A DNA stretch of 64,000 nucleotides from contig NZ_JADLQO010000009.1 of the NCBI RefSeq assembly GCF_015477775.1, positions 1 to 64,000 on the forward strand, given 5' to 3'. The translations under genes were made by a program, and so were the position numbers. The stretch comes from Nocardia abscessus (lineage in GTDB: Bacteria > Actinomycetota > Actinomycetes > Mycobacteriales > Mycobacteriaceae). Shown here in pieces: positions 26,517 to 36,044 of this stretch (its first letter is position 1; each line of letters opens with the position of its first letter). The notes beneath the pieces are model-generated. The model saw only the letters and a list, made by a program, of their open reading frames with translations, was not told the origin of the DNA and ran no database searches.

Positions 26517-27512
26517 ATGGAACGCGTGACGACGCCCGGCGAAGAGTCTTCCGCACCCGACCTGACTGCCGCGACCGCATGGGCGCACCGGATCGGTGCG
26601 CGGATCCCACTGGTCAACGCGCCGATGGGCGGCGTGGCAGGCGGACGGCTCGCCGCGGCGGTCACCGCGGCCGGTGGACTCGGCATGATCGGGATGGGCA
26701 GTGCCGGGTCGGTCCTGGCGCTGGAGCGGGAGCTGCCGCATGTTCGCGGTATCGACGGCCCGTTCGGCATCGGCCTGGTCGACTGGGTCGTCGCCGGAGA
26801 GCCGCGGCTGCTGGACGCCGCTGTCGAGGCCCGCCCCGCACTGATCTCGGTGAGCTTCGGCGAGGACCTCGGCTGGGCGGCCCGCGTCGCGGACGCCGGG
26901 ATCGTCCCGGCCACCCAGGTGTACAGCGCGCAGGACGCGCGGCGTGCGCAGGACGCGGGGATCGGCGTCCTCGTGGCGCGCGGCGTGGAGGGCGGTGGAC
27001 ACGGCGCGGTGAACGCGGCGCTGCTGCCACTGCTGGACGAGGTGCTGGACGTGGCGTCGGTCCCGGTGCTCGCGGCAGGCGGCATCGGCGCACCGGCGGA
27101 CCTGGCCGCCGTACTCCGGGCTGGGGCGAGTGGCGCGTGGCTGGGCACCTGTCTGGCCGCCTGCACCGAATCGTTGCTGTCGGATGCTGGCCGACGAGCC
27201 CTGCTCGACGCACGCGGCGCCGACGCCGTGCTCACCCGCGCCTACGACGTGGGAATGGGATTGCCTTGGTCGTCCCGGTTCCCCGCGCGGGTGCTGCGCA
27301 CCGAGTTCACCGACCGGTGGACCGGGCGGGAGGACGAACTCGCTGCGGACCCGTCCGCCAAGCAAGCACTCGCCGAGGCGATCGCGGCGGACGATCCGGC
27401 GGTCGCGCCGGTCGACGCGGGCCAGGGCGTCGGTCTGGTCACCGCGGTGGAGCCGGCCGCGCGGGTGCTCGAACGGCTCTGGCGAGGCGTGACCGGGCCG
27501 GTCGCGGCCTGA
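26517..27512 (+). CDS. Nitronate monooxygenase (2-nitropropane dioxygenase family)
   Basis: An FMN-dependent TIM-barrel protein of about 331 residues. PLVNAPMGGVAGGRLAAAVTAAGGLGMIG at the N terminus, GVEGGGHG in the middle and VPVLAAGGIGAPADLAAVLRAGASGAWLGT for phosphate binding match the family. The usual catalytic His appears in EGGGHG. These enzymes oxidise alkyl nitronates such as propionate-3-nitronate. The start is uncertain: ATGs at 26502 and 26517 and a GTG at 26526 are all possible, none with a good ribosome site. It follows tetR by about 50 bases. Confidence 0.87.
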   Translation: MERVTTPGEESSAPDLTAATAWAHRIGARIPLVNAPMGGVAGGRLAAAVTAAGGLGMIGMGSAGSVLALERELPHVRGIDGPFGIGLVDWVVAGEPRLLDAAVEARPALISVSFGEDLGWAARVADAGIVPATQVYSAQDARRAQDAGIGVLVARGVEGGGHGAVNAALLPLLDEVLDVASVPVLAAGGIGAPADLAAVLRAGASGAWLGTCLAACTESLLSDAGRRALLDARGADAVLTRAYDVGMGLPWSSRFPARVLRTEFTDRWTGREDELAADPSAKQALAEAIAADDPAVAPVDAGQGVGLVTAVEPAARVLERLWRGVTGPVAA

Positions 27513-27515
27513 ACT

Positions 27516-27710
27516 TCAGTCCTCGCTGCTGGTCCGATCGCCGAGGTAGCGCAGCAGCTCCGGATCGGCGGAGACCAGCCGATCCACTTCCTCACCACCG
27601 GTGCACTGGTAGAGCGCGACGGTGACCGAATCCGGTCTGCGTGCGGCCACCCGCCAGATCCCGCCCGAATCGGTCCAGCGCCGGAGAACCGCGACGGGAT
27701 CGTCGGTCAT
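27516..27710 (-). CDS. Small conserved-looking protein of unknown function
   Basis: A 64-residue soluble protein starting MTDDPVAVLRRWTDSGGIWRV. The WRV-ARR-DSVTVALYQCTGGEEVDRL core looks like a compact beta-rich fold seen in actinobacterial small proteins, with a single Cys. Codon third positions are GC-rich as in neighbouring genes, and the frame starts at a proper ATG, so it is probably real. It ends four bases after the nitronate monooxygenase stop on the other strand. No function is known to me. Confidence 0.65.
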   Translation of the reverse strand: MTDDPVAVLRRWTDSGGIWRVAARRPDSVTVALYQCTGGEEVDRLVSADPELLRYLGDRTSSED

Positions 27711-27750
27711 CGTCTACCTCCATCCGGTGGCGTATCCGAATGCCTCGGTG

Positions 27751-29067
27751 TCACCGGGGCACGGTGACCGGGTCGGCACAGCTGGCGGGTACGTCGACGA
27801 ACGAGCAATCCTTCGGCGCACGGGTCGGCCGATAATCGGGCGCGACGCCACCGGATCGGGTGATAGCCGTGTACGCGGCCACCGCGTCCGTCGGCTTGCG
27901 CGTCAGCGCCGGATCGGTCAGGACGTCGACGGTGTACACGCCGAAACGGGGGGTGTAGGAGCCCCACTCGTAATTGTCGGTGAGACTCCAGTAGTTGTAG
28001 CCGATCAGGTCGATGCCGTCGGCCTTGGCGCGCTGGAGCCAGTAGACGGTGTCACGCAGGGAGTCGGCTCGGCCGTATCCGTCCGCGCGTGGCAGGCCGT
28101 TCTCGGTCGGCATCCCGTTCTCCACGATGTAGAGCGGCTTGTCGGGGAACTGGCGCGAATAGTGTTGCAGCGCATAGTAGATGCCTTCCGGCTGCAGCGG
28201 GTTCTTCCACAGCTCCGTGAAATTCGCCGAGCTGGTGAGGCTGTCGGGGGAGAGGCCGTAGTAGTAGTCGATGCCGATGTAGTCGAGCTTGGCGCCGATC
28301 TTGTCCACCAATGGCTTGTTCACCACGTCCTCGCCGCCGGGAATGTAGGCGACATTACTGGTCACCATCGCGTCCGGCTGAACGCGGTGAATGTGGTCGT
28401 AGATGCTGTTGTGCGCCTGAGCGATCCGGTCCTGCATCGTCGGCGCGGCGGTCGGCGCCAGGCCGCCGTGCCGCAGTTCGTTCACCAGGTAGAAGGTCGG
28501 CTCGTTGAACGTGACCCACAACGGGTTGTACCGGGCGTATCGATCCACGACGGTGCGTGCGTTGGCCAGCCAGTCCGCAACGATTCCCGGGTTGTCCCAG
28601 CCGCCGCGGTCCACCGCCCAACCCGGGTAGACCCAGTGGTCGATGGTGAGCATGGGGCGCATCCCGGCGGCCGTGATCGCGGCGACGACGCCGTCGTAGA
28701 ACCTCCACCCGTCGGGGTCCCATTTACCCGGCTCGGGCTGCAGTCGAGCCCACTCGATGCCGACCCGATACACCTTGACGCCCAGGTCGGCGGCCAAGGC
28801 GATGTCCGAGCGGTAGCGGGTGTAGAAGTCGATCGAATCCCGATAGGGGTCCGCTGTTTTCCCGGACGCGACATAGCGGGACCAGTTGCTGTCCGGGGCA
28901 TGACCCTCCGATTGGTATCCCGACGCGGCCACGCCCCAGAGAAAGTCCGGGCCCATCGGCGCGACGACAGCGGGCGGCGCAGGCCGGGCGGCCGGGGCGG
29001 CGCTCCCGAGCAGGACCGCGGTGACGGCCGCGAGGACGGCCGAGACGCGGCGGCGGTGGAAACGCAT
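27751..29067 (-). CDS. Secreted glycoside hydrolase family 1 enzyme
   Basis: The ATG at 29067 has AGGAG four bases upstream. The 438-residue protein has a signal peptide (basic RFHRRR, then a hydrophobic stretch ending near AAPAARPA) and a GH1 barrel. The acid/base is Glu189 in TFNEP and the nucleophile is Glu316 in YIVENG. FLWGVAASGYQSEG is the usual first strand. GH1 enzymes hydrolyse beta-glucosides, galactosides and related links with retention. Export is unusual for the family and suggests action on an outside glycoside or on envelope glycolipids. Confidence 0.92.
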   Translation of the reverse strand: MRFHRRRVSAVLAAVTAVLLGSAAPAARPAPPAVVAPMGPDFLWGVAASGYQSEGHAPDSNWSRYVASGKTADPYRDSIDFYTRYRSDIALAADLGVKVYRVGIEWARLQPEPGKWDPDGWRFYDGVVAAITAAGMRPMLTIDHWVYPGWAVDRGGWDNPGIVADWLANARTVVDRYARYNPLWVTFNEPTFYLVNELRHGGLAPTAAPTMQDRIAQAHNSIYDHIHRVQPDAMVTSNVAYIPGGEDVVNKPLVDKIGAKLDYIGIDYYYGLSPDSLTSSANFTELWKNPLQPEGIYYALQHYSRQFPDKPLYIVENGMPTENGLPRADGYGRADSLRDTVYWLQRAKADGIDLIGYNYWSLTDNYEWGSYTPRFGVYTVDVLTDPALTRKPTDAVAAYTAITRSGGVAPDYRPTRAPKDCSFVDVPASCADPVTVPR

Positions 29068-29470
29068 CGAACTCCTGTTCCGAGACGGTGACGGGCGCTC
29101 GTGGACCTCCGGCACGCGGACCGGTTGGGGTGAAGTCCACGGGGGACAGGGTAATTGGTCGCTTGTCCGTTTCCTGAAGTCAGGGGAGGGAAGTGGAGTC
29201 CGGCGGGTTGTCGTTGTGCCCGGTGATGGCCGGAAGCTGTGTCCCGATGCGGGAATGACAGTCAGTCAACCCTCGATGAGGCCGCTTCGAATAAACATAT
29301 AGTTACGTAGATATGCGCATCTAACAATCTATCTCTCACCTCTCACAACCACAGAAAAAACAAAAACCAGCAAAGAAGGGGAGGGGGTCGGACGAATGCT
29401 CGGTGTGACATGACCCTCTGTCACGGCGTGCTGATTCATCTCGGCCCGAGGGCCGTGTCAGGATTCGTCC
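29068..29470. other. Intergenic region with an A/T-rich tract
   Basis: No gene is supported here. About 29285-29380 is strikingly A/T-rich for this genome (ATAAACATATAGTTACG, then an A-rich AGAAAAAACAAAAACCAG) and contains the short palindrome ATGCGCAT at 29313-29320. It lies between the divergent GH1 and nitroreductase genes and could be a promoter or a site for an A/T-binding protein such as Lsr2. Confidence 0.45.
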
Positions 29471-29953
29471 ATGGTCTCGAATCCGTTGCCGCGAGTGGCT
29501 CGACGGCTGGCCCAGCGGCGCTGGGTGATGCGGTCGGCGCCGCTCGTGCTCCGGGTGGAGCGGATGCTGCGACGGGTGAGCGGTGGGCGGATGGGCGTCC
29601 TGGACTTGGCCGGGCTGCCGTCGATCGAAGTCACCGTGGCGGGGCGCAAGACCGGGCTCCCGCGCACCACGTCACTGCTCTACGTCCCGCGCGGTGCCGA
29701 CTTCATCGTTCTCGGATCGAATTGGGGAAGTCACGCGCATCCGGTGTGGTCGGCGAACCTGCGTGCCGCGCAGACCGCCTCGGTCCGGCACAAGGGGGAG
29801 CAGTTCCCGGTCACGGTACGGGAGATCACCGGTGTGGAGCGAAAGCCGTTCTGGGATCTCGCGGTCGCGTTCTGGCCCGGCTACGCGATGGAGTACGAAC
29901 TGTCCGGCGGCCGGGTGTTCCGTATCTTCGAGCTGCGTCGGCAATCCGCTTGA
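29471..29953 (+). CDS. Deazaflavin (F420)-dependent nitroreductase family protein
   Basis: A 160-residue split-barrel protein. LPSIEVTVAGRKTGLPRTTSLLYVPRGADFIVLGSNWGSHAHPVW is the signature of the Ddn family: GRKTG-PR for cofactor phosphate, then GSNWG and HPVW. Ddn of M. tuberculosis uses F420H2 to reduce menaquinone and nitroimidazoles. The C-terminal PFWDLAVAFWPGY is also typical. The substrate here is unknown. The gene is 63 bases upstream of bisC on the same strand. Confidence 0.92.
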   Translation: MVSNPLPRVARRLAQRRWVMRSAPLVLRVERMLRRVSGGRMGVLDLAGLPSIEVTVAGRKTGLPRTTSLLYVPRGADFIVLGSNWGSHAHPVWSANLRAAQTASVRHKGEQFPVTVREITGVERKPFWDLAVAFWPGYAMEYELSGGRVFRIFELRRQSA

Positions 29954-30016
29954 GCCGGTGTGGGATCGGGAATCGAGCGGCCGTCCGGTGTCGGTGGGGG
30001 CGGTTACGGTGGGCCG

Positions 30017-32311
30017 GTGACCACGCATCTGACTCATTGGGGCGCGTTCGAGGCGGACAGCGACGGCGAACGGCTCACGGAGGTCCGGCCGTGGCGTGGT
30101 GATCCGGAACCGACGCCGCTGATCGAGAACGTAGCGTCGGCGCAGCATCATCCGACTCGGATCGACCAGCCGTACGTTCGCCGAGGTTGGCTGGAGAACG
30201 GGCCGGGCCCCGGTCCGCGCGGTTCGGAATCGTTTGTCGCGGTGTCGTGGGAGCGGGCGTTGGACCTGCTGGCCGGCGAGCTCCGGCGGGTGTACCAGCG
30301 GTACGGTGCGGAGTCGGTTTACGGCGGCTCGTACGGTTGGGCCAGCGCGGGACGCTTTCATCATGCGCAGAGTCAGCTGCACCGGTTCCTCAACTGTCTC
30401 GGCGGCTATGTCCGGCATGTGAACAGCTACAGTCTGGGCACGTCGACAGTGTTCCTGCCGTATGTCATCGGCGATATCGGCTGGGTGACGCAACGAGCGA
30501 CGGCCAAGGCGGTGCTGGCGGAACACTCGGAGCTGGTGGTGGCTTTCGGCGGTCTGTCGCCGAAGAACGCGGCCGTGTCGCCGGGCGGCGTCTCGCGGCA
30601 CAACACACGCGGCTGGATCGCGGCGGCGCGGGTGCGCGGCTGCCGGTTCGTGTCGATCAGTCCGCTGCGCGACGACACCCCGCCCGAAGGCGACGCCGAA
30701 TGGATCGCCCCGTTACCGGGAACCGACGTGGCGTTGATGCTGGCGCTCGCGCAGGTGCTGGACGCGGAAGGCTTGACGGACCAGAAGTTCCTGCGCGAGT
30801 ACACGGTCGGTTTCGACCGCTTCGCGGCGTACCTGCGTGGCACGGTGGACGGCGTCGCGAAGGATCCGGAGTGGGCTGCGGCGATCACCGGTGTGCCCGC
30901 GGGCCGTATCCGGGCGTTGGCGCGCGAGATGGCCGCCGTGCGGACGCTGGTGACGGTGAGCTGGTCACTACAGCGTGCGCAGCATGGTGAGCAGCCGTTG
31001 TGGGCGGGTGTGGCGCTCGCGGCGATGCTGGGGCAGATCGGGCTGCCCGGCGGCGGGTTCGGGCACGGCTACGGCTCGGCGGCGAGCGTGGGGGAACCGG
31101 CCCGTGTGCCGGTACCGCGACTTCCGCAGGGGCGCAACGGCATCGATGTCTTCATACCGGTCGCGCGGATCGCGGATATGCTGCTGAATCCCGGTATGCC
31201 CTACCGGTACGACGGCCGGGAATTGGTGTATCCGGATGTACGGTTGGTGTATTGGTGCGGCGGAAATCCGTTCCATCACCATCAGGACCTGGCCCGTTTG
31301 CGTGCGGCGTTCGCGCGGCCGGACACGGTCGTGGTGCACGATGCGTTCTGGACGGCTACCGCGCGGCACGCCGATATCGTGCTGCCGTCGACGATGTCCA
31401 TCGAGCGTGACGACTACGGCGTGGGTGAGGGCGACAGGGTGTTCTTTCCCATGAAGGCGCTGACCCGTCCGCGTGCGCAGGCGCGCGACGACTACTCGAT
31501 TTTCGCCGCGGTGGCCGATCGGCTCGATGTCGGTACCGAGTTCACCGAGGGGCGCCGCGCCGGTGAGTGGCTGCGGCATCTGTACGAGCAGTGGCGGGTC
31601 ACGCAGTCACGGGCGGGCCACGAGCTGCCGGATTTCGACACGTTCTGGGCGGGCGAGAGCCTCGAGCTCCCGGTGCCCGATCCGCGGCAGGTGCTGGCCG
31701 CGGATTTCCGGGCCGCACCGGGCCGGTACCCGCTCACCACGCCCAGCGGGAAGATCGAGATATTCTCCGCGACCATAGCCGGTTTCGGATATGCCGATTG
31801 CCCGGGGCATCCGGTGTGGTTGGAGCCGGCGGAGCGACTCGGTGGTCCGGCGGCAGAGCGGTACCCGTTGCAGCTGGTGGCGAATCAGCCGCGGACCAAG
31901 CTGCACAGCCAGCTCGATGTGGGGGCCTACAGCCGGTCGGTCAAAATCCGGGGGCGGGAGCCGATTCGGATGCATCCTTCGGACGCCGCCGCCCGTGGTC
32001 TGCGTGCCGGTGCGATCGTGCGGGTTTTCAACGAGCGGGGTAGTTGTCTGGCGGGACTGGTGGTGGACGACGGTGTGCGGGCCGGTGTCGTGCAGCTGTC
32101 CACCGGGGCGTGGTACGACCCCGACCCGGTCGACCCGACGTTCTGCCGTCACGGCAATCCGAACGTGCTCATCGCCGACCGCCCCTCCTCCACGCTCAGT
32201 CAGGGGTGCGCCGGGCAACTCGCGCTGGTGGAGGTCGAGCGCTATGCGGGTCCGATCGCGGAGGTTGACGTGATGCGCCCGCCCCGGACAGATGATGTGC
32301 CCGGACCGTAG
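30017..32311 (+). CDS. bisC: Molybdopterin oxidoreductase, biotin sulfoxide/TMAO reductase type
   Basis: A 764-residue DMSO reductase family enzyme. YGGSYGWASAGRFHHAQSQLHRFLN carries the Ser ligand region typical of BisC/TorZ; GGNPFHHHQD and DIVLPSTMSIERDD are the cofactor-binding segments. There is no Tat signal, so it is cytoplasmic like BisC, which repairs biotin and methionine sulfoxides. The length matches the family. The GTG at 30017 begins VTTHLTHWG, the natural N terminus. The last 70 bases overlap, tail to tail, the dnaE-type gene on the other strand. Confidence 0.87.
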   Translation: MTTHLTHWGAFEADSDGERLTEVRPWRGDPEPTPLIENVASAQHHPTRIDQPYVRRGWLENGPGPGPRGSESFVAVSWERALDLLAGELRRVYQRYGAESVYGGSYGWASAGRFHHAQSQLHRFLNCLGGYVRHVNSYSLGTSTVFLPYVIGDIGWVTQRATAKAVLAEHSELVVAFGGLSPKNAAVSPGGVSRHNTRGWIAAARVRGCRFVSISPLRDDTPPEGDAEWIAPLPGTDVALMLALAQVLDAEGLTDQKFLREYTVGFDRFAAYLRGTVDGVAKDPEWAAAITGVPAGRIRALAREMAAVRTLVTVSWSLQRAQHGEQPLWAGVALAAMLGQIGLPGGGFGHGYGSAASVGEPARVPVPRLPQGRNGIDVFIPVARIADMLLNPGMPYRYDGRELVYPDVRLVYWCGGNPFHHHQDLARLRAAFARPDTVVVHDAFWTATARHADIVLPSTMSIERDDYGVGEGDRVFFPMKALTRPRAQARDDYSIFAAVADRLDVGTEFTEGRRAGEWLRHLYEQWRVTQSRAGHELPDFDTFWAGESLELPVPDPRQVLAADFRAAPGRYPLTTPSGKIEIFSATIAGFGYADCPGHPVWLEPAERLGGPAAERYPLQLVANQPRTKLHSQLDVGAYSRSVKIRGREPIRMHPSDAAARGLRAGAIVRVFNERGSCLAGLVVDDGVRAGVVQLSTGAWYDPDPVDPTFCRHGNPNVLIADRPSSTLSQGCAGQLALVEVERYAGPIAEVDVMRPPRTDDVPGP

Positions 32312-35300
32312 GCACCGTTCACCGCGGTTACCGTTGATCCCGCCGCGACCGCGGCGGGGCCCAGGAGCGCTTTGAGGTCGCCGAGCAGTCCGGAGGAGAG
32401 GTGGACGCGCAACGCGGGATCGAGGCCGTAGCGGGCCGGGCCGGTTCGGGCGTGGTACAGGATCTGTACTTCGGTGTTTCCCGGATGACGTTGCAGGATC
32501 TCGCGCAGGGCCCGCACGTTGTCGCGGGTGCAGGTGTCGGTTCGCAGCGAGAGCGTCAGCGGCGTGCCGCCTGCTCGGGCGAGTTCGGGCACGGTGAGCG
32601 CGTCGGCGATCAGTGACCGGCGGCCGTCGCGGATGTCGACGCGTGCGGTGACGAGCACGACGGCGTCCTCGATCAGCGTGGTGGCCGCTCGGGCGTAGGC
32701 GGCGGGGAAGAACAGGATTTCGGTGCTCGCGTCGAGGTCTTCCAGGCGCACGACCGCCCACGGGTCGCCTTTTTTGGTGATCCGGCGTTCGACTTGGGCG
32801 ATCATGCCGCCGAGCGCGACGGTTCGGCCGTGCGGCACCGAGCCCGCGAGGACGGTGGCGATCGGGGCGTCGACGGCGGCCGCGAGCGCACCGGCGACGT
32901 CGTCGAGCGGGTGCCCGGATACATACAGTCCCAGCATTTCCCGTTCGAAGGCGAGCAGTTGCGGCTTCTCCCATTCTTCGTCGGGGACGGCGATGTGGAA
33001 GACGGACGCGGTTTCGTCCTCGGCGTCGTCTGCGGCGAACAAGTCGAATTGGCCGCGTGCGGCGGCCTTCTTGACGCCGAGCGCGGCCTCGATCGCGTCG
33101 TCGTGGATGCGGTGCAGGCCTTTGCGCCGATGGCCGAGGGAGTCGAACGCGCCTGCTTTGATGAGTGATTCGGTCACCTTTTTGCTGCACGCGGTGGCGT
33201 CGACGCGATCGAGATAGTCGGAGAAGGTCGTGAACGGCCCACCGGTGTCGCGGGCGCGGGTGATCGCTTCGACCACCGGGCCGCCGACGTTGCGGATGGC
33301 GCCGAGGCCGAAGCGTATGTCGGTGCCGACGCTGGTGAACGTGGCGGCGGAGGAGTTGACGTCGGGAGGCCGGACGCGGATGCCGCGTTTGCGGCAGTCG
33401 GCCAGGTAGAGGGCGGATTTGTCTTTGTCGTCGCCGATGGAGGTGAGCAACGCGGCCATGAATTCCGCCGGGTGGTTGGCCTTGAGGTAGGCGGTCCAGT
33501 ACATGATGAGGCTGTAGCCCGCGGCGTGTGACTTGTTGTAGGCGTAGCCCGCGAACGGCAGCACGGCTTCCCACAGCGCGGTGACGGCGGCGTCGCTGTA
33601 TCCGTTGCCGCGCATGCCGTTGCGGAAGTTCTCGAATTCCATGGCCAGGACTTCCGGTTTCTTCTTGCCCATGGCTCGCCGCAGCAGGTCGGCCTGTCCG
33701 AGGCTGTAGCCGGCGACGTGCTGGGCGATCTGCATGATCTGTTCCTGGTAGACGATCAGCGCGTAGGTTTCGCCGAGAATGTCGCGCAGCGGTTCGTCGA
33801 GTTCGGGGTGGATGGGGGTGATGGCTTCGCGGCCGTTCTTGCGGTCGGCGTAGGCCCAGTGCGCGCCGACGCCCATGGGTCCGGGCCGGTAGAGGGCGTT
33901 GGAGGCGACGAGGTCGTTGAATTCGGTGGGGGCCATCCGCAGCAGCAGTTCGCGCATTCCGGTCGAATCCATTTGGAAGACGCCGAGGTTGTCGCCGCGG
34001 GCGAGCATGGCGTAGGTGTTCGGGTCGGTGTGGGTGAGGGTGTCGAGGTCGATGTCGAGGCCGCGGTTGGCGCGGATGTTGTCGAGGCAGTCGCCGATCA
34101 CGGTGAGTGTCCGCAGGCCGAGGAAGTCCATCTTCAGCAGGCCGATGGCCTCGCAGGACGGGTAGTCCCAGCCGGTGATCAGCGCGCCGTCCTGCGGTCG
34201 TCGCCACAGCGGGACGACGTCGATGAGCGGCTCGCTGGACATGATGACGGCGCACGCGTGGACGCCGGCGCCGCGCACCATGCCCTCCAGTCCGGCGGCG
34301 GTGTCGTAGATGCGCCGGATGTCGGGGTCGGATTCGATCAGGGCGCGAACTTCTGCGGCTTCGGCGTAGCGTTCGTGAGCGGGATCCATGATGCCCGCGA
34401 CGGAGATGTCCTTGGCCGCGATCGCGGGTGGCAGAGCCTTGGTGATTCGGTCGGCAACGGCGAAACCGGCTTGGCCGTAGTTGACGCGGGCCGCGTCCTT
34501 GATGGCGGCTTTGGTCTTGATCGTGCCGAAGGTGATGACCTGCGCGACGCGGTCGGCACCCCAGCGGTCGGTGGCGTAGCGGATCATCTCGCCGCGGCGG
34601 CGGTCGTCGAAGTCGATGTCGATGTCGGGTGCGGAGGGGCGTTCGGGGTTGAGGAACCGTTCGAACAGCAGTCCGTGTTCGATGGGGTCGATGTTGGTGA
34701 TGGCGAGGGCGTAGGCGACCAGTGACCCGGCGGCCGAGCCGCGTCCGGGTCCGACGCGGATGCCGACCGCGCGGGCGTGCGCGACGAGATCGCCGACCAC
34801 GAGGAAGTAGGCCGGGAATCCTTTGTCGCGGATGATGTCCAGTTCGTAGGCGGCGCGGTCGCGGTAGGTGTCGGGGACGGTGCCGGGGAATCGCCTGCGC
34901 AGTCCGGCGTCGACTTCGTGGCGCAGCCAGCTGTCCTCGGTGTGTCCGTCGGGGACGGGGAAGACCGGCATCCGGTCGCGGAATCGCCAGATCTCGTCGT
35001 AGGGTTCGATCCGTTCGGCGATCGCGAGGGTGGCGTCGCAGGCGCCGGGGACTTCGTCGTCCCAGAGGGCGCGCATTTCCGCGGCGGATTTGAGGTGGTA
35101 GCCGTTGCCGCCGAAGCGGAAACGCGTAGGGTCCGACAGCGTCTTGCCGGTTTGCACGCAGAGCATCGCCTCGTGCGCGGCGGCCTGGCCCGGTAGGACG
35201 TAGTGGCAGTCGTTGGTGGCCAGTGGCGGGATGCCGGTCTTGTCGCCGATGGTGAGCAGGTCTTCGCGCACGCGGCGTTCGATGCTCAGGCCGTGGTCCA

Positions 35301-35874
35301 TCAGTTCGAGGAAGAAGTTGTCGGGGCCGAAGATCTCGCGCCAGCGTCCCGCCGCTTCGTAGGCGTCGTCGAACTGTCCGAGCCGCAGCCTGGTCTGCAC
35401 TTCACCGGAGGGGCAGCCGGTGGTGGCGATGATGCCGTCGGCGTGTGCGGCGATGAGTTCGGCGTCCATGCGCGGCCACTTGCCCAGTTGTCCTTCGATC
35501 GAGGCGAGGGAGGAGAGTTCGAAGAGGTTGCGCAGGCCGGTGGCGTCGCGCGCGAACATGGTCATATGCAGATATGCGCCGGAACCGGATACGTCGTCGG
35601 CGCGCTGACCGGGCTCGCCCCAGAAGACGCGGCGGGTGGAGAGCCGGGATTCCGGGGCGACGTAGGCCTCGATCCCGATGATCGGTGTGATGCCCGTTTT
35701 GCTTGCGTGGGTGAAGAATTCGGCGGCTCCGAACATGTTGCCGTGGTCGGTCATGCCGACGGCGGGCATGCCGAGTCGTTCGGCTTCGGCGAAGAGGGGG
35801 CCGATTTTCGCCATGCCGTCGAGCATCGAGAACTCGGTGTGGTTGTGCAGGTGGACGAAGGACGCGGTGCTCAT
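32242..35874 (-). CDS. DNA polymerase III alpha subunit, DnaE1-type, probable paralog
   Basis: A 1,210-residue C-family polymerase. It has an N-terminal PHP domain (FVHLHNHTEFSMLDG, MTDHGNM), the polymerase core with GPGRGSAAGSLVAYAL and catalytic PDIDIDFDD near residue 416, a beta-clamp motif QFDLF near 940 and a C-terminal OB region. It looks intact. From memory, mycobacterial DnaE1 reads FDDVVAVIALYRPGPMGMNAH where this has FNDLVASNALYRPGPMGVGAH, with other scattered changes. Its neighbours also differ from the usual dnaE1 locus, so it is probably a second copy. The ATG at 35874 matches the DnaE1 N terminus. Confidence 0.88.
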   Translation of the reverse strand: MSTASFVHLHNHTEFSMLDGMAKIGPLFAEAERLGMPAVGMTDHGNMFGAAEFFTHASKTGITPIIGIEAYVAPESRLSTRRVFWGEPGQRADDVSGSGAYLHMTMFARDATGLRNLFELSSLASIEGQLGKWPRMDAELIAAHADGIIATTGCPSGEVQTRLRLGQFDDAYEAAGRWREIFGPDNFFLELMDHGLSIERRVREDLLTIGDKTGIPPLATNDCHYVLPGQAAAHEAMLCVQTGKTLSDPTRFRFGGNGYHLKSAAEMRALWDDEVPGACDATLAIAERIEPYDEIWRFRDRMPVFPVPDGHTEDSWLRHEVDAGLRRRFPGTVPDTYRDRAAYELDIIRDKGFPAYFLVVGDLVAHARAVGIRVGPGRGSAAGSLVAYALAITNIDPIEHGLLFERFLNPERPSAPDIDIDFDDRRRGEMIRYATDRWGADRVAQVITFGTIKTKAAIKDAARVNYGQAGFAVADRITKALPPAIAAKDISVAGIMDPAHERYAEAAEVRALIESDPDIRRIYDTAAGLEGMVRGAGVHACAVIMSSEPLIDVVPLWRRPQDGALITGWDYPSCEAIGLLKMDFLGLRTLTVIGDCLDNIRANRGLDIDLDTLTHTDPNTYAMLARGDNLGVFQMDSTGMRELLLRMAPTEFNDLVASNALYRPGPMGVGAHWAYADRKNGREAITPIHPELDEPLRDILGETYALIVYQEQIMQIAQHVAGYSLGQADLLRRAMGKKKPEVLAMEFENFRNGMRGNGYSDAAVTALWEAVLPFAGYAYNKSHAAGYSLIMYWTAYLKANHPAEFMAALLTSIGDDKDKSALYLADCRKRGIRVRPPDVNSSAATFTSVGTDIRFGLGAIRNVGGPVVEAITRARDTGGPFTTFSDYLDRVDATACSKKVTESLIKAGAFDSLGHRRKGLHRIHDDAIEAALGVKKAAARGQFDLFAADDAEDETASVFHIAVPDEEWEKPQLLAFEREMLGLYVSGHPLDDVAGALAAAVDAPIATVLAGSVPHGRTVALGGMIAQVERRITKKGDPWAVVRLEDLDASTEILFFPAAYARAATTLIEDAVVLVTARVDIRDGRRSLIADALTVPELARAGGTPLTLSLRTDTCTRDNVRALREILQRHPGNTEVQILYHARTGPARYGLDPALRVHLSSGLLGDLKALLGPAAVAAGSTVTAVNGAYGPGTSSVRGGRITSTSAIGPA

Positions 35875-35906
35875 TCGGTTCCCCTCGGCTATCTCTGGAC
35901 CTACCG

Positions 35907-35974
35907 ATCGAATGGACATCGAATGGTTGTAGGTTGGTCGCTGTCCGATCGTGATTTCTGGTTCATATGACCAG
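35907..35974. promoter_or_regulatory. Candidate regulatory sites between dnaE paralog and lysR
   Basis: ATCGAATGG occurs at 35907-35915 and again at 35918-35926, an 11-base period that puts both on one helix face. A near-palindrome, CTGGTTCATATGACCAG, lies at 35958-35974; removing one T makes it perfect. The region separates the dnaE-type ATG (35874) from the divergent lysR GTG (36045), so either the LysR or LexA protein could bind here. Confidence 0.45.
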
Positions 35975-36044
35975 CGCAGATCGCGAATGTCGAACAAGTG
36001 ACACCACGGTCGGGACAACGGTTGGTTGTCGATGGAGGTGATCT

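Noticed and set aside
31607..34255. 882-residue minus-strand frame inside the dnaE-type gene
   Set aside because: Composition of Arg, His and Pro repeats shows an out-of-frame reading of dnaE.
35875..36044. A classic mycobacterial SOS box before the dnaE paralog
   Set aside because: No TCGAAC-N4-GTTCGA-like site could be found; CTGGTTCATATGACCAG differs too much.
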